From: Streptomyces sp. NBC_00285
Lineage (GTDB): Bacteria; Actinomycetota; Actinomycetes; Streptomycetales; Streptomycetaceae
Direction: 5' to 3'
Assembly (NCBI RefSeq): GCF_036174265.1
Contig: NZ_CP108055.1
Coordinates: 992,001-1,056,000 of the forward strand
Length of the DNA stretch: 64,000 bases
Shown in pieces: positions 1 through 9,088 of this stretch; position 1 is the first letter of the stretch; each line of letters begins with the position of its first letter. Both the position numbers and the translations under genes were made by a program. The notes under the pieces were generated by a model. The model saw nothing but the letters and a program-made list of their open reading frames with translations. It ran no database searches and had not been told where the DNA came from.

Positions 1-331
<331 letters not shown>

Positions 332-334
332 TTA

Positions 335-348
335 TGCAACTAGTTGCA
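335..348. promoter_or_regulatory. palindromic operator upstream of fadH
   Basis: TGCAACTAGTTGCA is a perfect 14-bp palindrome. Read toward fadH it covers a possible -35 (TTGCAT), with TACAAC as -10 after an 18-bp spacer (rc of 310-315), so a bound repressor would block the promoter. The 12-mer ACTAGTTGCACA at 339-350 recurs exactly at 45749-45760, in the promoter of the MarR gene at 45.8 kb. A MarR-family repressor is therefore the likely ligand; this is an inference. Confidence 0.5.
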
Positions 349-543
349 CAACCGGGGGGAGGTGATCCGGACCACGTCGGGACGACGGTGGGTCCGAGGC
401 ATGCGGGACCAGGGACCTGAGCCCCCTGAGCCCATCGGACATCGCGGAGGCCATCGCCTTCGCGGCCGCGGCGCCGCCGAACGTGAATGTCGCCGAAATG
501 GTGGCGGTGCCGGTGCGCACGGGCTGAGCGCGGGGCAGCCGAT
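349..543. other. stretch without a recognisable gene
   Basis: This stretch lies between the fadH operator and the hairpin behind the small gene at 585. On the minus strand one frame keeps codon use like a gene (it includes TATISATFTFGGAAAA) and ends at a TAA at 332-334. It has no start or ribosome site of its own and matches no family I know, so it is at most a decayed remnant. Confidence 0.3.
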
Positions 544-572
544 CGGCCGGCCTGCCCGGAGCAGGCCGGCCG
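544..572 (-). terminator. stem-loop after the gene at 585-953
   Basis: CGGCCGGCCTGC (544-555) and GCAGGCCGGCCG (561-572) form a perfect 12-bp stem with a 5-base loop. It starts 12 bases after the stop of the minus-strand gene ending at 585. There is no T tract, as is usual for Streptomyces terminators. Confidence 0.55.
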
Positions 573-584
573 GTCAGCCCACCC

Positions 585-953
585 TCAACGGCTCTCCAGC
601 CGCACATGGAGCTCGCGCTCCTGGTCCCCTGACGCGGACGAGAGATCCCGCACCGTGAACATCGAGTCCAACGTCGTCCGGAACTTCTCGATGGCCTGGT
701 AGCCGCCCTGCGCATCGGCGACGACGGAGGACGACAGCGGCGCCGGCGGCGGGCACTCCTGCGCGTCGGTGACCTCGAAGGTGCCGAGCCACACCATCGG
801 CCGGTTCTCATGAAGCTGCTCCGGCACGTCGTCGGCACCCCGGTCGGACTCGTAGCACGCACTCAGTGCGTCGAGGACGATCCGGGCGTCCTCCTTGCTG
901 CATCCGCTGATCTCCAGGGAGACGGACTCCTCGCGCGGTCGCTCATGATCCAT
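585..953 (-). CDS. small hypothetical protein (122 aa)
   Basis: The ATG at 953 is preceded by AAAGGAG at good spacing, which makes it a better start than the longer frame beginning at 1034. The 122-residue product is acidic and soluble, with no signal peptide or membrane segment. It has two parts: SLEISGCSKEDARIVLDAL near the N-terminus, which could form an alpha/beta unit, and FEVTDAQECPPPAPLSS in the middle. I do not recognise the family. It is followed by a strong stem-loop and has a DUF3040 gene upstream on the same strand, so it may share a transcript with that gene. Confidence 0.6.
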   Translation of the reverse strand: MDHERPREESVSLEISGCSKEDARIVLDALSACYESDRGADDVPEQLHENRPMVWLGTFEVTDAQECPPPAPLSSSVVADAQGGYQAIEKFRTTLDSMFTVRDLSSASGDQERELHVRLESR

Positions 954-1056
954 CGTGATCGCTCCTTTCGTGGCCGTGGCCGGTACCACCGGGTTCCCAG
1001 CGAACCGCCCGACATCCTCGGAAGGCATCACCATTCACAGAGCACCGCCGGCGGCG

Positions 1057-1326
1057 TCAGCGATGCGGACGGTCCCGGTGCGGGTCGAACAGCGGCACGG
1101 CTATCCCGGCGAGCACCAGGCCCGCAGCCACGAGGATGCCCTCCGGCAGCGCCATTCCGGCGGCCAGGAGGCACACGGCGACGGCAAGGGTCCACCAGGC
1201 CCCGGTGCGCCGGTACTCGCGGGGCCGGGCCGGCCGTCCCGACCCCAGGGCGCGGGCGAACCGTGGGTCGTCACGCTCCAGCCGTGCCGCGAGATCGACC
1301 AGGTGTTCGTCGTCGGGCCGGTGCAT
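1057..1326 (-). CDS. DUF3040 family membrane protein
   Basis: An 89-residue protein of unknown function, common in actinobacteria. The N-terminus (DEHLVDLAARLERDDPRFA) is the DUF3040 signature, a short amphipathic helix rich in acidic and basic residues. Two hydrophobic segments follow (roughly residues 43-60 and 62-79). The family's usual layout is the same. GGAGGAG lies right before the ATG. The gene starts 22 bases after the stop of the antiporter gene upstream on the same strand, so the two are probably co-transcribed. Confidence 0.75.
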   Translation of the reverse strand: MHRPDDEHLVDLAARLERDDPRFARALGSGRPARPREYRRTGAWWTLAVAVCLLAAGMALPEGILVAAGLVLAGIAVPLFDPHRDRPHR

Positions 1327-1347
1327 GGCTCCTCCTTCGGACGGCCC

Positions 1348-2583
1348 CTACCGTTCGCGGTCCGCCCCCACCGCGACGGGAACCGGCTCCGGTGCGGGGT
1401 CGTCCCCGGACGGCCGGGCACGACGTGAACCCAGGGCCCGGGCCAGCAGATGGGCCCGTCCCGCGGCCACCGGACCGAGAACGGCCAGGACAAGGACATA
1501 CCCGGCGATGAACGGCGCCAGACGTGCGTCGAGTCCCGCACTGGCCGCCATCGCACCGAGGATCAGGGCGAACTCCCCGCGGGCCACGAGCGTGGTGGCG
1601 ATGTCGGCGGCGGGCTGGGCGCCGTAGCCGTACAGGCGGGCGACGAGCAGGCCCGCGACGATGTTCATCACCACGGTCACGGCCGCCGCCGCGGCGACGG
1701 GGCCGGCGACGGACGTGACGACGCCGGGGTCGATGGACAGCCCGAACGCGAAGAAGAAGATCGCGGCGAAGGCGTCGCGCAGGGGGTGGACCAGCCGTCG
1801 GATGCGCGGCCCGGAGGGCGTGCCGGCCAGGATCAGGCCCACCATGAAGGCGCCGATGGCGTCGGCGACGCCCAGGACCTCGGAGACACCGGCGACGAGC
1901 ACCGCGGCGCCGAGGAAGCTGATGACCAGGAGTTCGTCGTCCCGGACGTGGATCAGCCGGCCGATCCAGCGCGTGCCGTACCGGGCGGCGACGGCCAGCA
2001 CCAGCAGGAACCCGAAGGCCTTGCCCGCCTGCAGGAACACCTCCACCGGTCCGCTGGCACCGCTGATGACCGGCTGCAGGGCGGCGAGATAGAGCGCGAG
2101 GAAGATGTCCTCGACGACGATCACGCCGAGGATGAGCCGGGTCTCGGGGCGGCCGAGCCGCCCGAGGTCGATCAGGATCTTGGTGACGATCGCGGACGAG
2201 GAGATGCCGAGGACACCGGCGAGCACCAGTGCCTCCCGGGTCCCCCAGCCCAGGGCGAACCCGAAGCCGAGGCCCGCGCCGACGTTGGCGAGGAGGTAGA
2301 TGCCGCCCGCTGCCAGGAGCCGTCTGCCGCCGGTGCGCAGGTCGTCGACATGGAACTCCAGGCCCAGGTAGAACAGCAGCAGCACCAGGCCGAGCGCGGA
2401 GAGCATCTCGAAGTCGTGCGCGTCCTCGACCAGGACGAGGCCGGGGGTGTGCGGGCCGAGCAGGATGCCGGCGAGCATGAACAGCGGGATGGTCGGCAGC
2501 CCGATCCGACCGCCCAGCCGGGCGAGGAACGCGGCGGCCAGGAAGGCACCGCCCATGGCGAGCAGGGTGTCAGCGTGTCCCAC
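1348..2583 (-). CDS. CPA2-type monovalent cation/proton antiporter
   Basis: A 411-residue integral membrane protein with 11-13 hydrophobic segments from the first residues onward. The segments around LPTIPLFMLAGILLGPHTPG and LGLVLLLFYLGLEF are the conserved start of the Kef/NapA-type CPA2 family. It should exchange Na+ or K+ for protons across the cytoplasmic membrane. No C-terminal TrkA-N (RCK) domain is attached, so gating would need a separate protein; none is adjacent. The Arg/Pro-rich tail (about 30 residues) is cytoplasmic. Ion specificity cannot be read from the sequence. Confidence 0.85.
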   Translation of the reverse strand: MGHADTLLAMGGAFLAAAFLARLGGRIGLPTIPLFMLAGILLGPHTPGLVLVEDAHDFEMLSALGLVLLLFYLGLEFHVDDLRTGGRRLLAAGGIYLLANVGAGLGFGFALGWGTREALVLAGVLGISSSAIVTKILIDLGRLGRPETRLILGVIVVEDIFLALYLAALQPVISGASGPVEVFLQAGKAFGFLLVLAVAARYGTRWIGRLIHVRDDELLVISFLGAAVLVAGVSEVLGVADAIGAFMVGLILAGTPSGPRIRRLVHPLRDAFAAIFFFAFGLSIDPGVVTSVAGPVAAAAAVTVVMNIVAGLLVARLYGYGAQPAADIATTLVARGEFALILGAMAASAGLDARLAPFIAGYVLVLAVLGPVAAGRAHLLARALGSRRARPSGDDPAPEPVPVAVGADRER

Positions 2584-2755
2584 GATTCACCTCCCGCGAG
2601 CGCGCGGAAGGACGTACGGGCGGTGCTTCACGGGGATGGATGCGCGATCTCCCTTTGTCGGTGCGGTGTTCGTCCACCGTCACATCCGGCCGCGAGGCCC
2701 CGCCATCGGTGCCGACCCTCATTTCCGCGCCGGGCCGGCACCTTGGGTCAGCGGC

Positions 2756-3631
2756 TCAACTCCTCGTGAAGCGGTATGTCTTGCTGTCCGTCAGCACACA
2801 GAAGCCGGGCGAGACGACAATCACGCGCAGGGTTGCGGTGCGGCGGTCGTAGTCGATGCCCTCCGCCTCGAACTCGCCCGAGCAGGCGCTCCTGAGGGGC
2901 AGTTGGCGAAGCGCCGTGACATGGCCGGTGACGTTCGCCGTGCCCGTCGGTGCGGCGGACAGGTCGATCTGGAGGAGCGGCTTGGTGATGCCGAAGAGGG
3001 TGCCCGCCGGGTCGTCGGAGGAGCACAGCAGCTGCGTGGCGCTCACGAAGTCACAGCCCTGTACGTCCCGTACGGCGTGGTCGAGGGTGACGGTGGCCGC
3101 CTGCGGAAGGTTCGCCGAGGGCGAGGTGCTCGCGTTGACGCCGGGCGTGGGGAAGACCAGGAAGCGGCTCATGGTTCCGTACTCGCCCGACAGCATCCAC
3201 TGTCCGTCGGGCGAGATCGCGACCCAGGAGTTGTTGAGGGCCTCTCCGGCGCTGAGCGTGTGGACGTACTCGGACCAGGTCCCGTCCGGCGCCTGCACCC
3301 GGAACATCTTGGCGGTGCCGGAGTCGGCCTGGTAGGGCTCGATGTAGTGGCCGTCGTAGGAGGCGTCGGGGTCACCCACGTGGTTCCAGCCGCGGCTGGA
3401 GACGCCGACGGGGATGGTGCCGATGCCGGTGTACCGGTTGGCGGCCCCGGCGGGGACCTCGACCGAGGTCAGGCCCTGGCTCTCGGTGAGCGGGTCGGCG
3501 CGGTCGGATCCGGCCTCGGTCCAGGTGTCGGCGGCAGAAGCGGGTGGTGCGGCGGCCATGAGGACCGTCGCGGTAAGGGTGGCCAGGACGGTGAGGACCG
3601 CGTGACAACGCTGTCTGACGCGCAGAGGCAT
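2756..3631 (-). CDS. secreted protein of unknown function
   Basis: The chosen ATG at 3631 has CAGGAG before it and begins a clear signal peptide: basic MPLRVRQR, a hydrophobic stretch to about residue 30, then ASA followed by ADTWTEAG. The mature part (about 260 residues) is beta-rich with repeated patterns such as DGTWSEYVHT, SPDGQWMLSGEYGTMS and DVQGCDFVSATQLLCSS. The pattern recalls a beta-propeller-like extracellular domain, with paired cysteines that may form disulfides. No catalytic motif is recognised. The next gene upstream is divergent, a PAS/SpoIIE phosphatase, and 262 bp of shared promoter region separate them. Confidence 0.65.
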   Translation of the reverse strand: MPLRVRQRCHAVLTVLATLTATVLMAAAPPASAADTWTEAGSDRADPLTESQGLTSVEVPAGAANRYTGIGTIPVGVSSRGWNHVGDPDASYDGHYIEPYQADSGTAKMFRVQAPDGTWSEYVHTLSAGEALNNSWVAISPDGQWMLSGEYGTMSRFLVFPTPGVNASTSPSANLPQAATVTLDHAVRDVQGCDFVSATQLLCSSDDPAGTLFGITKPLLQIDLSAAPTGTANVTGHVTALRQLPLRSACSGEFEAEGIDYDRRTATLRVIVVSPGFCVLTDSKTYRFTRS

Positions 3632-3893
3632 GGATGACTCCTGAGGCTGCCGGGGCGGGGGTGATACGGCTCGGCGGACAGTCTGACGACCCCATGGTCG
3701 CCATGTACAGACCAAGTCGATGAACAAAGGGCGTTCGTCACCCCGGCGGACTTCACCGGACGCGCGCCCCCTTGTTGAGAGATGGTGGAAGAACACCACC
3801 GCGTGGTCGCGGAGGCGGTTGAGCGCGATAGAACAAGGGGAGTCGGCACCGGGGTACGGCGTGCCGCGAGAACGGTCGAAGGCGGTTCGTGCA

Positions 3894-5972
3894 ATGGGTG
3901 CAGCCGGAATACCCGCGTCCGAGGACGGGGAGCCCGCGCGCGGCACTGTGCGGCCGAGCGGGCTGCTCGACGTACTGGGCATGGCCTCGGTGGTCACGGA
4001 CACCGAAGGGCGCATCGTGCTCTGGAGCCCGCAGGCCGAGGAACTGTTCGGCTACAGCGCGCGGGAGGCCCTCGGCAAGTACGCGGCCCACCTGATGATC
4101 AACGAACAGCACGTCGACCTGGTCGTCAAGCTGTTCGCGGACGTCATGGAGACCGGTCAGAGCTGGGCAGGCGCCTTTCCCGTCCGGCACAAGGACGGCG
4201 GCACCCGGCTGGTCGAGTTCCGCAACATGCGGCTGCTGGACGACCGGGGTGGCGTCTACGCGCTGGGGCTGTGCGCCGACCACGAGACCGTGCGCAGGCT
4301 GGAGCGGGACGTGGCGCTCTCCACGCGCATGGTGTCCCAGTCCCCGATCGGCCTGGCCGTACTGGACACCGAGCTGCGGTACGTCTCGGTGAACCCGGCA
4401 CTGGAGCAGCTGAACGGAGTACCGGCCGAGGACCATCTAGGGCGCAAGATCGGCGAGGTCCTGCCGCACCTCGACGCGGCCGCCTTCGAGACCGCCGCGC
4501 GCGAGGTGCTGCGTACCGGCAAGCCGCTGGTCGACCTGCACACGGTCGGCCGTACGGCCGCGGACCCCGACTCGGAACACGCCTGGTCGGTCTCGCTGTA
4601 CCGACTGGAGGACGCGCTGGGGACCGTGCTGGGGGTCGCGAGCTCGGTGCTGGACGTGACCGAGCACCACCTGGCCACCGTGGAGGCCGAGGCGGCCCGG
4701 CGCCGGCTGGCGCTCGTCGCCGACGCCTCTGCCCGCATCGGCACCACTCTGGACCTGGACCGCACCGCCCGGGAGCTGGCCGACGTGGCCGTGCCGGAGC
4801 TCGCCGACGTGGCGGCCGTGGACCTGCTGGAGGCGGTCGTGCAGGGCAGACCGAGCACCCTCGGCCCCAGCGAGCCCGCCCTCATCCGCCCGCTGGCCGT
4901 CGAGGCGGCCGGTGCCCCGGACGCCCTCGGCGCGGCGGATCCGCCCGGGCAGGTGGCCCGGTACGCCGCCGAACGCCTGGTCACCGAGTGCGTCCGCACC
5001 GGGAGCCCGGTCCTTGTGAAGCGGGTCGGACCGGACGACCTCACCCGCATCGCCCGCTCACCTCAGGCGGCAGCGCTGCTGGCCAGAGCCGGGCTGCACT
5101 CCTACCTCGCCGTGCCGTTGATCGCCCGCGGCGAGGTGCTCGGCGCCCTCGACCTCAAGCGCATCGGCAACCCGGAGCCGTTCGGCAAGGACGACCTGCT
5201 GCTCGCGCGGGAACTCGCGGCCCGCGCCGCCGTGCAGATCGACAACGCACGCTGGTACCAGGATGCCCGCAACACCGCTCTCACCCTCCAGCGCAGCCTG
5301 CTGCCCAGCCACCCCTCGGTGACCGGCGGCCTGGAGGTCGCCTCCCGCTACCAGCCCGCCGGCGCGACCGCCGAGGTCGGCGGCGACTGGTTCGACGTGA
5401 TCCCCCTGGACGGCGGCGAGACGGCCCTGGTGGTGGGCGACGTGATGGGCAGCGGTATCAACGCCGCCGCGACCATGGGCCGGCTGCGCACCGCGACGAC
5501 CACCCTGGCCTCCCTCGACCTCGACCCGGCCAAGCTTCTCGAACACCTGGACAGGATCACCCAGGACCTGGACGCGTCCTTCGCCACCTGCGTGTACGCC
5601 GTCTACGATCCGCGGCTGGGGCAGTGCCGGATCGCCAACGCAGGGCATCTGCCACCGGTACGGATGCGCGCGGGCCGTCCGCCGGAACTGCTGGACCTGC
5701 CCACCGGGGCGCCGCTGGGCGTGGGCGGAGTCGCCTTCTCCACCACCGTCGTCGACCTCGAACCCGGCGACCGGCTCGTCCTGTACACGGACGGCCTCGT
5801 CGAGACCCGTCAGCATCCGCTCGACGAGCGCCTGGACGCACTCCTCGAACTCCTCGACGGCCCCGACCGGGCGCTGGAGACGGTCTGTGACGTGTTGCTG
5901 CGGACCCTGCACCAGCCGGACAACTCCGACGACGTGGCCCTGCTGATCGCACGGGTGCAGACACGGGAGTGA
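3894..5972 (+). CDS. PAS-PAS-GAF-SpoIIE protein phosphatase
   Basis: A cytoplasmic sensor phosphatase of 692 residues. There are two PAS domains (about 24-130 and 145-260), a GAF domain (about 270-450), and a C-terminal SpoIIE/PP2C domain from about 464. The PP2C domain keeps the metal-binding aspartates in GGDWFD, GDVMGSG and YTDGLVE, plus NSDDVALL. Such proteins dephosphorylate anti-anti-sigma factors in partner-switching pathways. Here there is no C-terminal HATPase (anti-sigma kinase) domain, unlike many Streptomyces relatives. The ATG at 3894 was chosen because the family begins near here and AAGGCGG precedes it; an in-frame ATG at 3720 lacks a ribosome site. No sigma/anti-sigma pair is adjacent, so its partner is elsewhere. 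Confidence 0.85.
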   Translation: MGAAGIPASEDGEPARGTVRPSGLLDVLGMASVVTDTEGRIVLWSPQAEELFGYSAREALGKYAAHLMINEQHVDLVVKLFADVMETGQSWAGAFPVRHKDGGTRLVEFRNMRLLDDRGGVYALGLCADHETVRRLERDVALSTRMVSQSPIGLAVLDTELRYVSVNPALEQLNGVPAEDHLGRKIGEVLPHLDAAAFETAAREVLRTGKPLVDLHTVGRTAADPDSEHAWSVSLYRLEDALGTVLGVASSVLDVTEHHLATVEAEAARRRLALVADASARIGTTLDLDRTARELADVAVPELADVAAVDLLEAVVQGRPSTLGPSEPALIRPLAVEAAGAPDALGAADPPGQVARYAAERLVTECVRTGSPVLVKRVGPDDLTRIARSPQAAALLARAGLHSYLAVPLIARGEVLGALDLKRIGNPEPFGKDDLLLARELAARAAVQIDNARWYQDARNTALTLQRSLLPSHPSVTGGLEVASRYQPAGATAEVGGDWFDVIPLDGGETALVVGDVMGSGINAAATMGRLRTATTTLASLDLDPAKLLEHLDRITQDLDASFATCVYAVYDPRLGQCRIANAGHLPPVRMRAGRPPELLDLPTGAPLGVGGVAFSTTVVDLEPGDRLVLYTDGLVETRQHPLDERLDALLELLDGPDRALETVCDVLLRTLHQPDNSDDVALLIARVQTRE

Positions 5973-6019
5973 CCGCCTGGGGCGCAAGGGACGCGGCCGT
6001 GGGAATTCACAGGCTCTGA

Positions 6020-6041
6020 TTACCGGTTTCTTACCGGTTCT
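6020..6041 (+). promoter_or_regulatory. 11-bp tandem repeat upstream of the DUF5666 gene
   Basis: TTACCGGTTTC and TTACCGGTTCT are adjacent direct repeats with an 11-bp period, 64 bases before the GTG at 6105. Head-to-tail repeats with one-helical-turn spacing are the usual binding sites of OmpR/PhoB-type response regulators. No two-component pair lies in the window, so the regulator would be elsewhere. Its role is inferred. Confidence 0.5.
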
Positions 6042-6104
6042 TTCCCACACTCTCAGCAGGGCACGGTGTGGGGATGCCGGGTGCCGAGCCGATGGGAGCG
6101 AGCC

Positions 6105-6785
6105 GTGACACACGAACGGGACCAGGAACACACACCGGGCGAAGAGCCCCTGGACGGGCCCGACGAGGTCCTCACGGGCCCGGGCGGAGCCGGACCCGGA
6201 CATGGGGGTCTGCGCGGCAGCTGGGAGCGGCGGCCCGTGCGGGCGAGGGCGGTGATCGCGGCGGCCACGGTCAGTGTCCTGGCCGTCGGCGGCACGGTCG
6301 CCTACGCCGCCGCCTCGGACGGTCCGCACGGCACGTCCCCGGCGGCGGCCTCGTCACCGTCGTCCTCGACGTCACCGGACGGCAGGGGTCCGTGGTTCGG
6401 CCTCCGAGGTGGCGCCGTGCACGGTGAGGAGACCGTCAAGGACGGCCCCTCCGGCACATGGGTCGTGCGGACCTGGCAGTCGGGCACCGTCGTGAAGGCG
6501 GACGGCGACCAGGTCACCGTGAAGAGCGAGGACGGCGCCGAGTGGAAGTGGACCGTCGGCTCGGACACCAGCGTGTTCCGGGACGGCACGTCCGGCTCGG
6601 GAGCGGGCACGCTGAAGAAGGGCGACACGGTCCATGTGACCGGCAGGCTCGCCGACGACGGAACCAGGACCGCCGCCCAGGTTTTCACCGGCACCGTTGA
6701 TGACGACGGTCAGGGCGGACTCCCCGGCCGCGGTCCGTGGGGCCGGCATCACGGGGGTCCGATGGACGAGGGCAGGGAGTCCTGA
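6105..6785 (+). CDS. DUF5666 domain protein, membrane-anchored
   Basis: The start is a GTG at 6105 behind GGGAG. The 226-residue protein has an acidic cytoplasmic N-terminus (about 40 residues), one membrane helix (ARAVIAAATVSVLAVGG, about 47-66), a Ser/Pro linker, and an extracellular small beta-barrel. The pattern GTVVKADGDQVTVKSEDG followed by KKGDTVHVTGRL is the DUF5666 signature. The His/Gly/Pro-rich tail is short. The function is unknown; relatives often sit beside two-component systems. Its 3' end overlaps the stop of the opposing MFS gene by 37 bp. Confidence 0.7.
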   Translation: MTHERDQEHTPGEEPLDGPDEVLTGPGGAGPGHGGLRGSWERRPVRARAVIAAATVSVLAVGGTVAYAAASDGPHGTSPAAASSPSSSTSPDGRGPWFGLRGGAVHGEETVKDGPSGTWVVRTWQSGTVVKADGDQVTVKSEDGAEWKWTVGSDTSVFRDGTSGSGAGTLKKGDTVHVTGRLADDGTRTAAQVFTGTVDDDGQGGLPGRGPWGRHHGGPMDEGRES

Positions 6786-7996
6786 CGCTCCTCGTGCGCG
6801 GCGGCGGGCCGCCGGGACAGCAGAAGCGGCGTGGCCAGCAACAGCACACCGGCGAGCGCGATCGCCTCACGGGTTCCCATGAGGACCGCCAAAAGGCCCC
6901 ACAGGGCGGTCAGGGCCGCAGTGGTCAGCTTTCCGGTGACCGACCAGGCGGAGAGGGTACGGACCACCCGGTCCGTCGGCGTCATCTCGAGCCGGTAAGT
7001 GGAGAACACCGGGTTGAAGACGGCACAGGAAGTGATCACGCCAAGCTCGATCACCATGACGAGCACCAGCCCGGCCGTCCCCGGTCCGATGAAGGCCAGG
7101 CCGAGCGGCCAGCACGCGCGCAGGACGCCCGAGGTGTACAGGACGCGGTGCCGCCCGAACCGGGCGACCAGGGGACGGGCCATCCGTGAACCGAGCAGGC
7201 CGCCGATGCACGGCACCGAGAAGGCGAGGGCGTACTGCCAGGGGGCGAAGCCCAGCGGGCCGAGCATGAGGACGGTGAGCAGCGGCACGGACACCATGAT
7301 CAGGGCGTTGACGAGGACCGTGTTGAAGAAGAGCGGGCGCAGGACGGGACTGGCCAGGATGCACCGCCAGCCCTCCAGGAGGGAGCCCTTCGCGGCGCCG
7401 GTCGGTGCGGGACGCGGCTCGCCGCCGCCGATCGCGCGGATCCCCAGCGCCGACAGCAGATAGCTGACGGCGTCTGCCACCAGCGTCGTCACCGGGCCGA
7501 AGATCCCGATGGCAGCGCCGCCGAGGGGCGGGCCGATCAGGATGGAGGTCCAGTTCGTCGCCTCGAAGCGCCCGTTGGCGACCAGCAGGTCCTCCGGGCC
7601 GACGAGGTACTTGAGGAAGGCCCCCGAGGCGGACGTGAAGGTGATGTCGGCCGCCGCGACGACCACGGACACGGCAAGGAGATGGACGAAGCTCAGCGTG
7701 CCGAGCGCGTATGCGGCGGGGACGCTCAGCAACGCCACGAACCGGACGAGATCCATCGCGACCATCACCGGTCGCTTGCGGCGGAACTCCACCCAGGGTC
7801 CGAGCGGCACCGCCACCACGGCCCCGGCCGCGAGTCCCGCGGCCGCCAGCGCGGACACCTCGGCCGGACCCGCGTGCAGCACGAGGACGGCGATCAGCGG
7901 GAAGGCACCGAACGACAGCGAGGTGCCGAACGCACTGACCGCGTACGCCGCCCACAGCCACCCGAACCGCCGGTCCGGCGACCGTCTTTCCTCCAC
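6749..7996 (-). CDS. MFS transporter
   Basis: A 415-residue major facilitator with about 12 hydrophobic segments and the MFS loop motif in GPWVEFRRKRPVMV between the early helices. The profile is that of a drug/metabolite exporter. The GTG at 7996 was chosen because GAGGGAG lies 8 bases before it; the frame stays open upstream to 8092, but that would put the coding start inside the palindromic operator. A LysR gene is divergent, and operator-like repeats lie on both sides of the intergenic region, so this is probably a LysR-controlled exporter. The substrate is unknown. Confidence 0.8.
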   Translation of the reverse strand: MEERRSPDRRFGWLWAAYAVSAFGTSLSFGAFPLIAVLVLHAGPAEVSALAAAGLAAGAVVAVPLGPWVEFRRKRPVMVAMDLVRFVALLSVPAAYALGTLSFVHLLAVSVVVAAADITFTSASGAFLKYLVGPEDLLVANGRFEATNWTSILIGPPLGGAAIGIFGPVTTLVADAVSYLLSALGIRAIGGGEPRPAPTGAAKGSLLEGWRCILASPVLRPLFFNTVLVNALIMVSVPLLTVLMLGPLGFAPWQYALAFSVPCIGGLLGSRMARPLVARFGRHRVLYTSGVLRACWPLGLAFIGPGTAGLVLVMVIELGVITSCAVFNPVFSTYRLEMTPTDRVVRTLSAWSVTGKLTTAALTALWGLLAVLMGTREAIALAGVLLLATPLLLSRRPAAAHEERQDSLPSSIGPP

Positions 7997-8015
7997 GCCC
8001 GCAGCTCCCTCGTCG

Positions 8016-8030
8016 ACAACCTCACGTTGA
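8016..8030. promoter_or_regulatory. second copy of the LysR-region operator
   Basis: ACAACCTCACGTTGA matches the palindrome at 8091-8105 at 13 of 15 bases. It lies just upstream of the MFS start (20 bases before the GTG at 7996), where a bound protein would affect transcription of the exporter. Confidence 0.45.
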
Positions 8031-8089
8031 CCGACGCCATCAAACAGAGTGCCGGGCCTGCCTATCAAACAACCACGGGACCGGACTGA

Positions 8090-8106
8090 CACAACCTCAG
8101 GTTGTG
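8090..8106. promoter_or_regulatory. palindromic operator between MFS and LysR genes
   Basis: CACAACCTCAGGTTGTG has perfect 8-bp arms around one central base and lies 24 bases before the LysR ATG. The position fits autorepression by the LysR protein plus control of the divergent exporter from the paired site 60 bp away. Confidence 0.55.
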
Positions 8107-8130
8107 CACGGGACGGCCTAGGCTTCCCGC

Positions 8131-9057
8131 ATGGATCTCGACGCCGTACGCACCTTCGTCGCCGTGGCGGACGCGGGGCGCTTCCAGGAGGCCGCCGACC
8201 GGCTGGCCATCACCCAGCAGGCCGTGTCCAAGCGGGTCGCCGCGCTGGAGAAGGACCTCGGCGCCCGGCTGTTCACCCGCACTCCGCGCGGTGCCCGGCT
8301 CACCATCGACGGCCAGGCGTTCCTGCCGCACGCCCGCGATCTCCTGAGAGCCGCGGAACGGGCGGCCGCCTCGGTACGGCCGGGCAGCCGGGCCCTGCGC
8401 GTCGACGTGATCGGCCGCCGGCTCGCCCCCGCGGAGCTGCTGCGCGCCTTCCACCGCGCGCACCCCGACATCGAGCTCGACGTCGTCACCCTCTTCGACG
8501 CCGACGCGGCCCTCGCCGCCCTGCGGGACGGCACGATCGACGCCTCCTTCCGTGCCGTCCCGCACTCCGCCCGGCAGTCGCCCGACGGCATCACGTCCGA
8601 ACGGGTCTACGACGAACCGATCCAGCTGCTCACCGGCCCGGACCACAAGCTGGCGGCCGCCCGCACGGTGGATCCGACCCGGCTGGCCGGGCACCGCATC
8701 TGGATGCCCGGCCTCGTCACCGGCACCGAATGGGGTACCTACTACGACGACCTCGCCGCCGCCTTCGACCTCACCATCGAGGTCACCGGCCCCGACTTCG
8801 GCACCGACCCCCTCCTCGACACGATCGCCGACTCCTCGACCCTGGCCACCTTCGTCGGCGAACTGACCCGCCTGGTCTGGCCATCCGACCAGGACCTGCG
8901 CCGCATCCCGGTGCACGGCCCCACACCGATCTACCCCCACTCCCTCATCTGGCGCGCCGACAACCCGCACCCGACCCTCGACGCCCTCAGATCCCACCTG
9001 GCCACGACCCGGCCCGAGCCCCCGGACACCGGCATGTGGACACCGAGCTGGGCCTGA
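8131..9057 (+). CDS. LysR family transcriptional regulator
   Basis: A 308-residue LysR protein. The winged helix-turn-helix is at residues 1-60 (FQEAADRLAITQQAVSKRVAALEKDLG), and the effector domain follows (about 88-300). The first residues (MDLDAVRTFVAVADAG) are canonical, so the ATG at 8131 is secure. No strong ribosome site precedes it, and a TAGGCT hexamer lies 11 bases upstream, so the leader is short or absent. Divergent from the MFS exporter and next to two operator copies, it most likely senses a small compound and controls that exporter. Confidence 0.88.
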   Translation: MDLDAVRTFVAVADAGRFQEAADRLAITQQAVSKRVAALEKDLGARLFTRTPRGARLTIDGQAFLPHARDLLRAAERAAASVRPGSRALRVDVIGRRLAPAELLRAFHRAHPDIELDVVTLFDADAALAALRDGTIDASFRAVPHSARQSPDGITSERVYDEPIQLLTGPDHKLAAARTVDPTRLAGHRIWMPGLVTGTEWGTYYDDLAAAFDLTIEVTGPDFGTDPLLDTIADSSTLATFVGELTRLVWPSDQDLRRIPVHGPTPIYPHSLIWRADNPHPTLDALRSHLATTRPEPPDTGMWTPSWA

Positions 9058-9088
9058 GGGCGGGGCGGCCGCGGCACGCACGGCGGCC

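Noticed and set aside
2756..4015. Longer (419-codon) form of the secreted protein
   Set aside because: The extra N-terminus lacks a ribosome site and would bury the signal peptide that begins at the ATG 3631.
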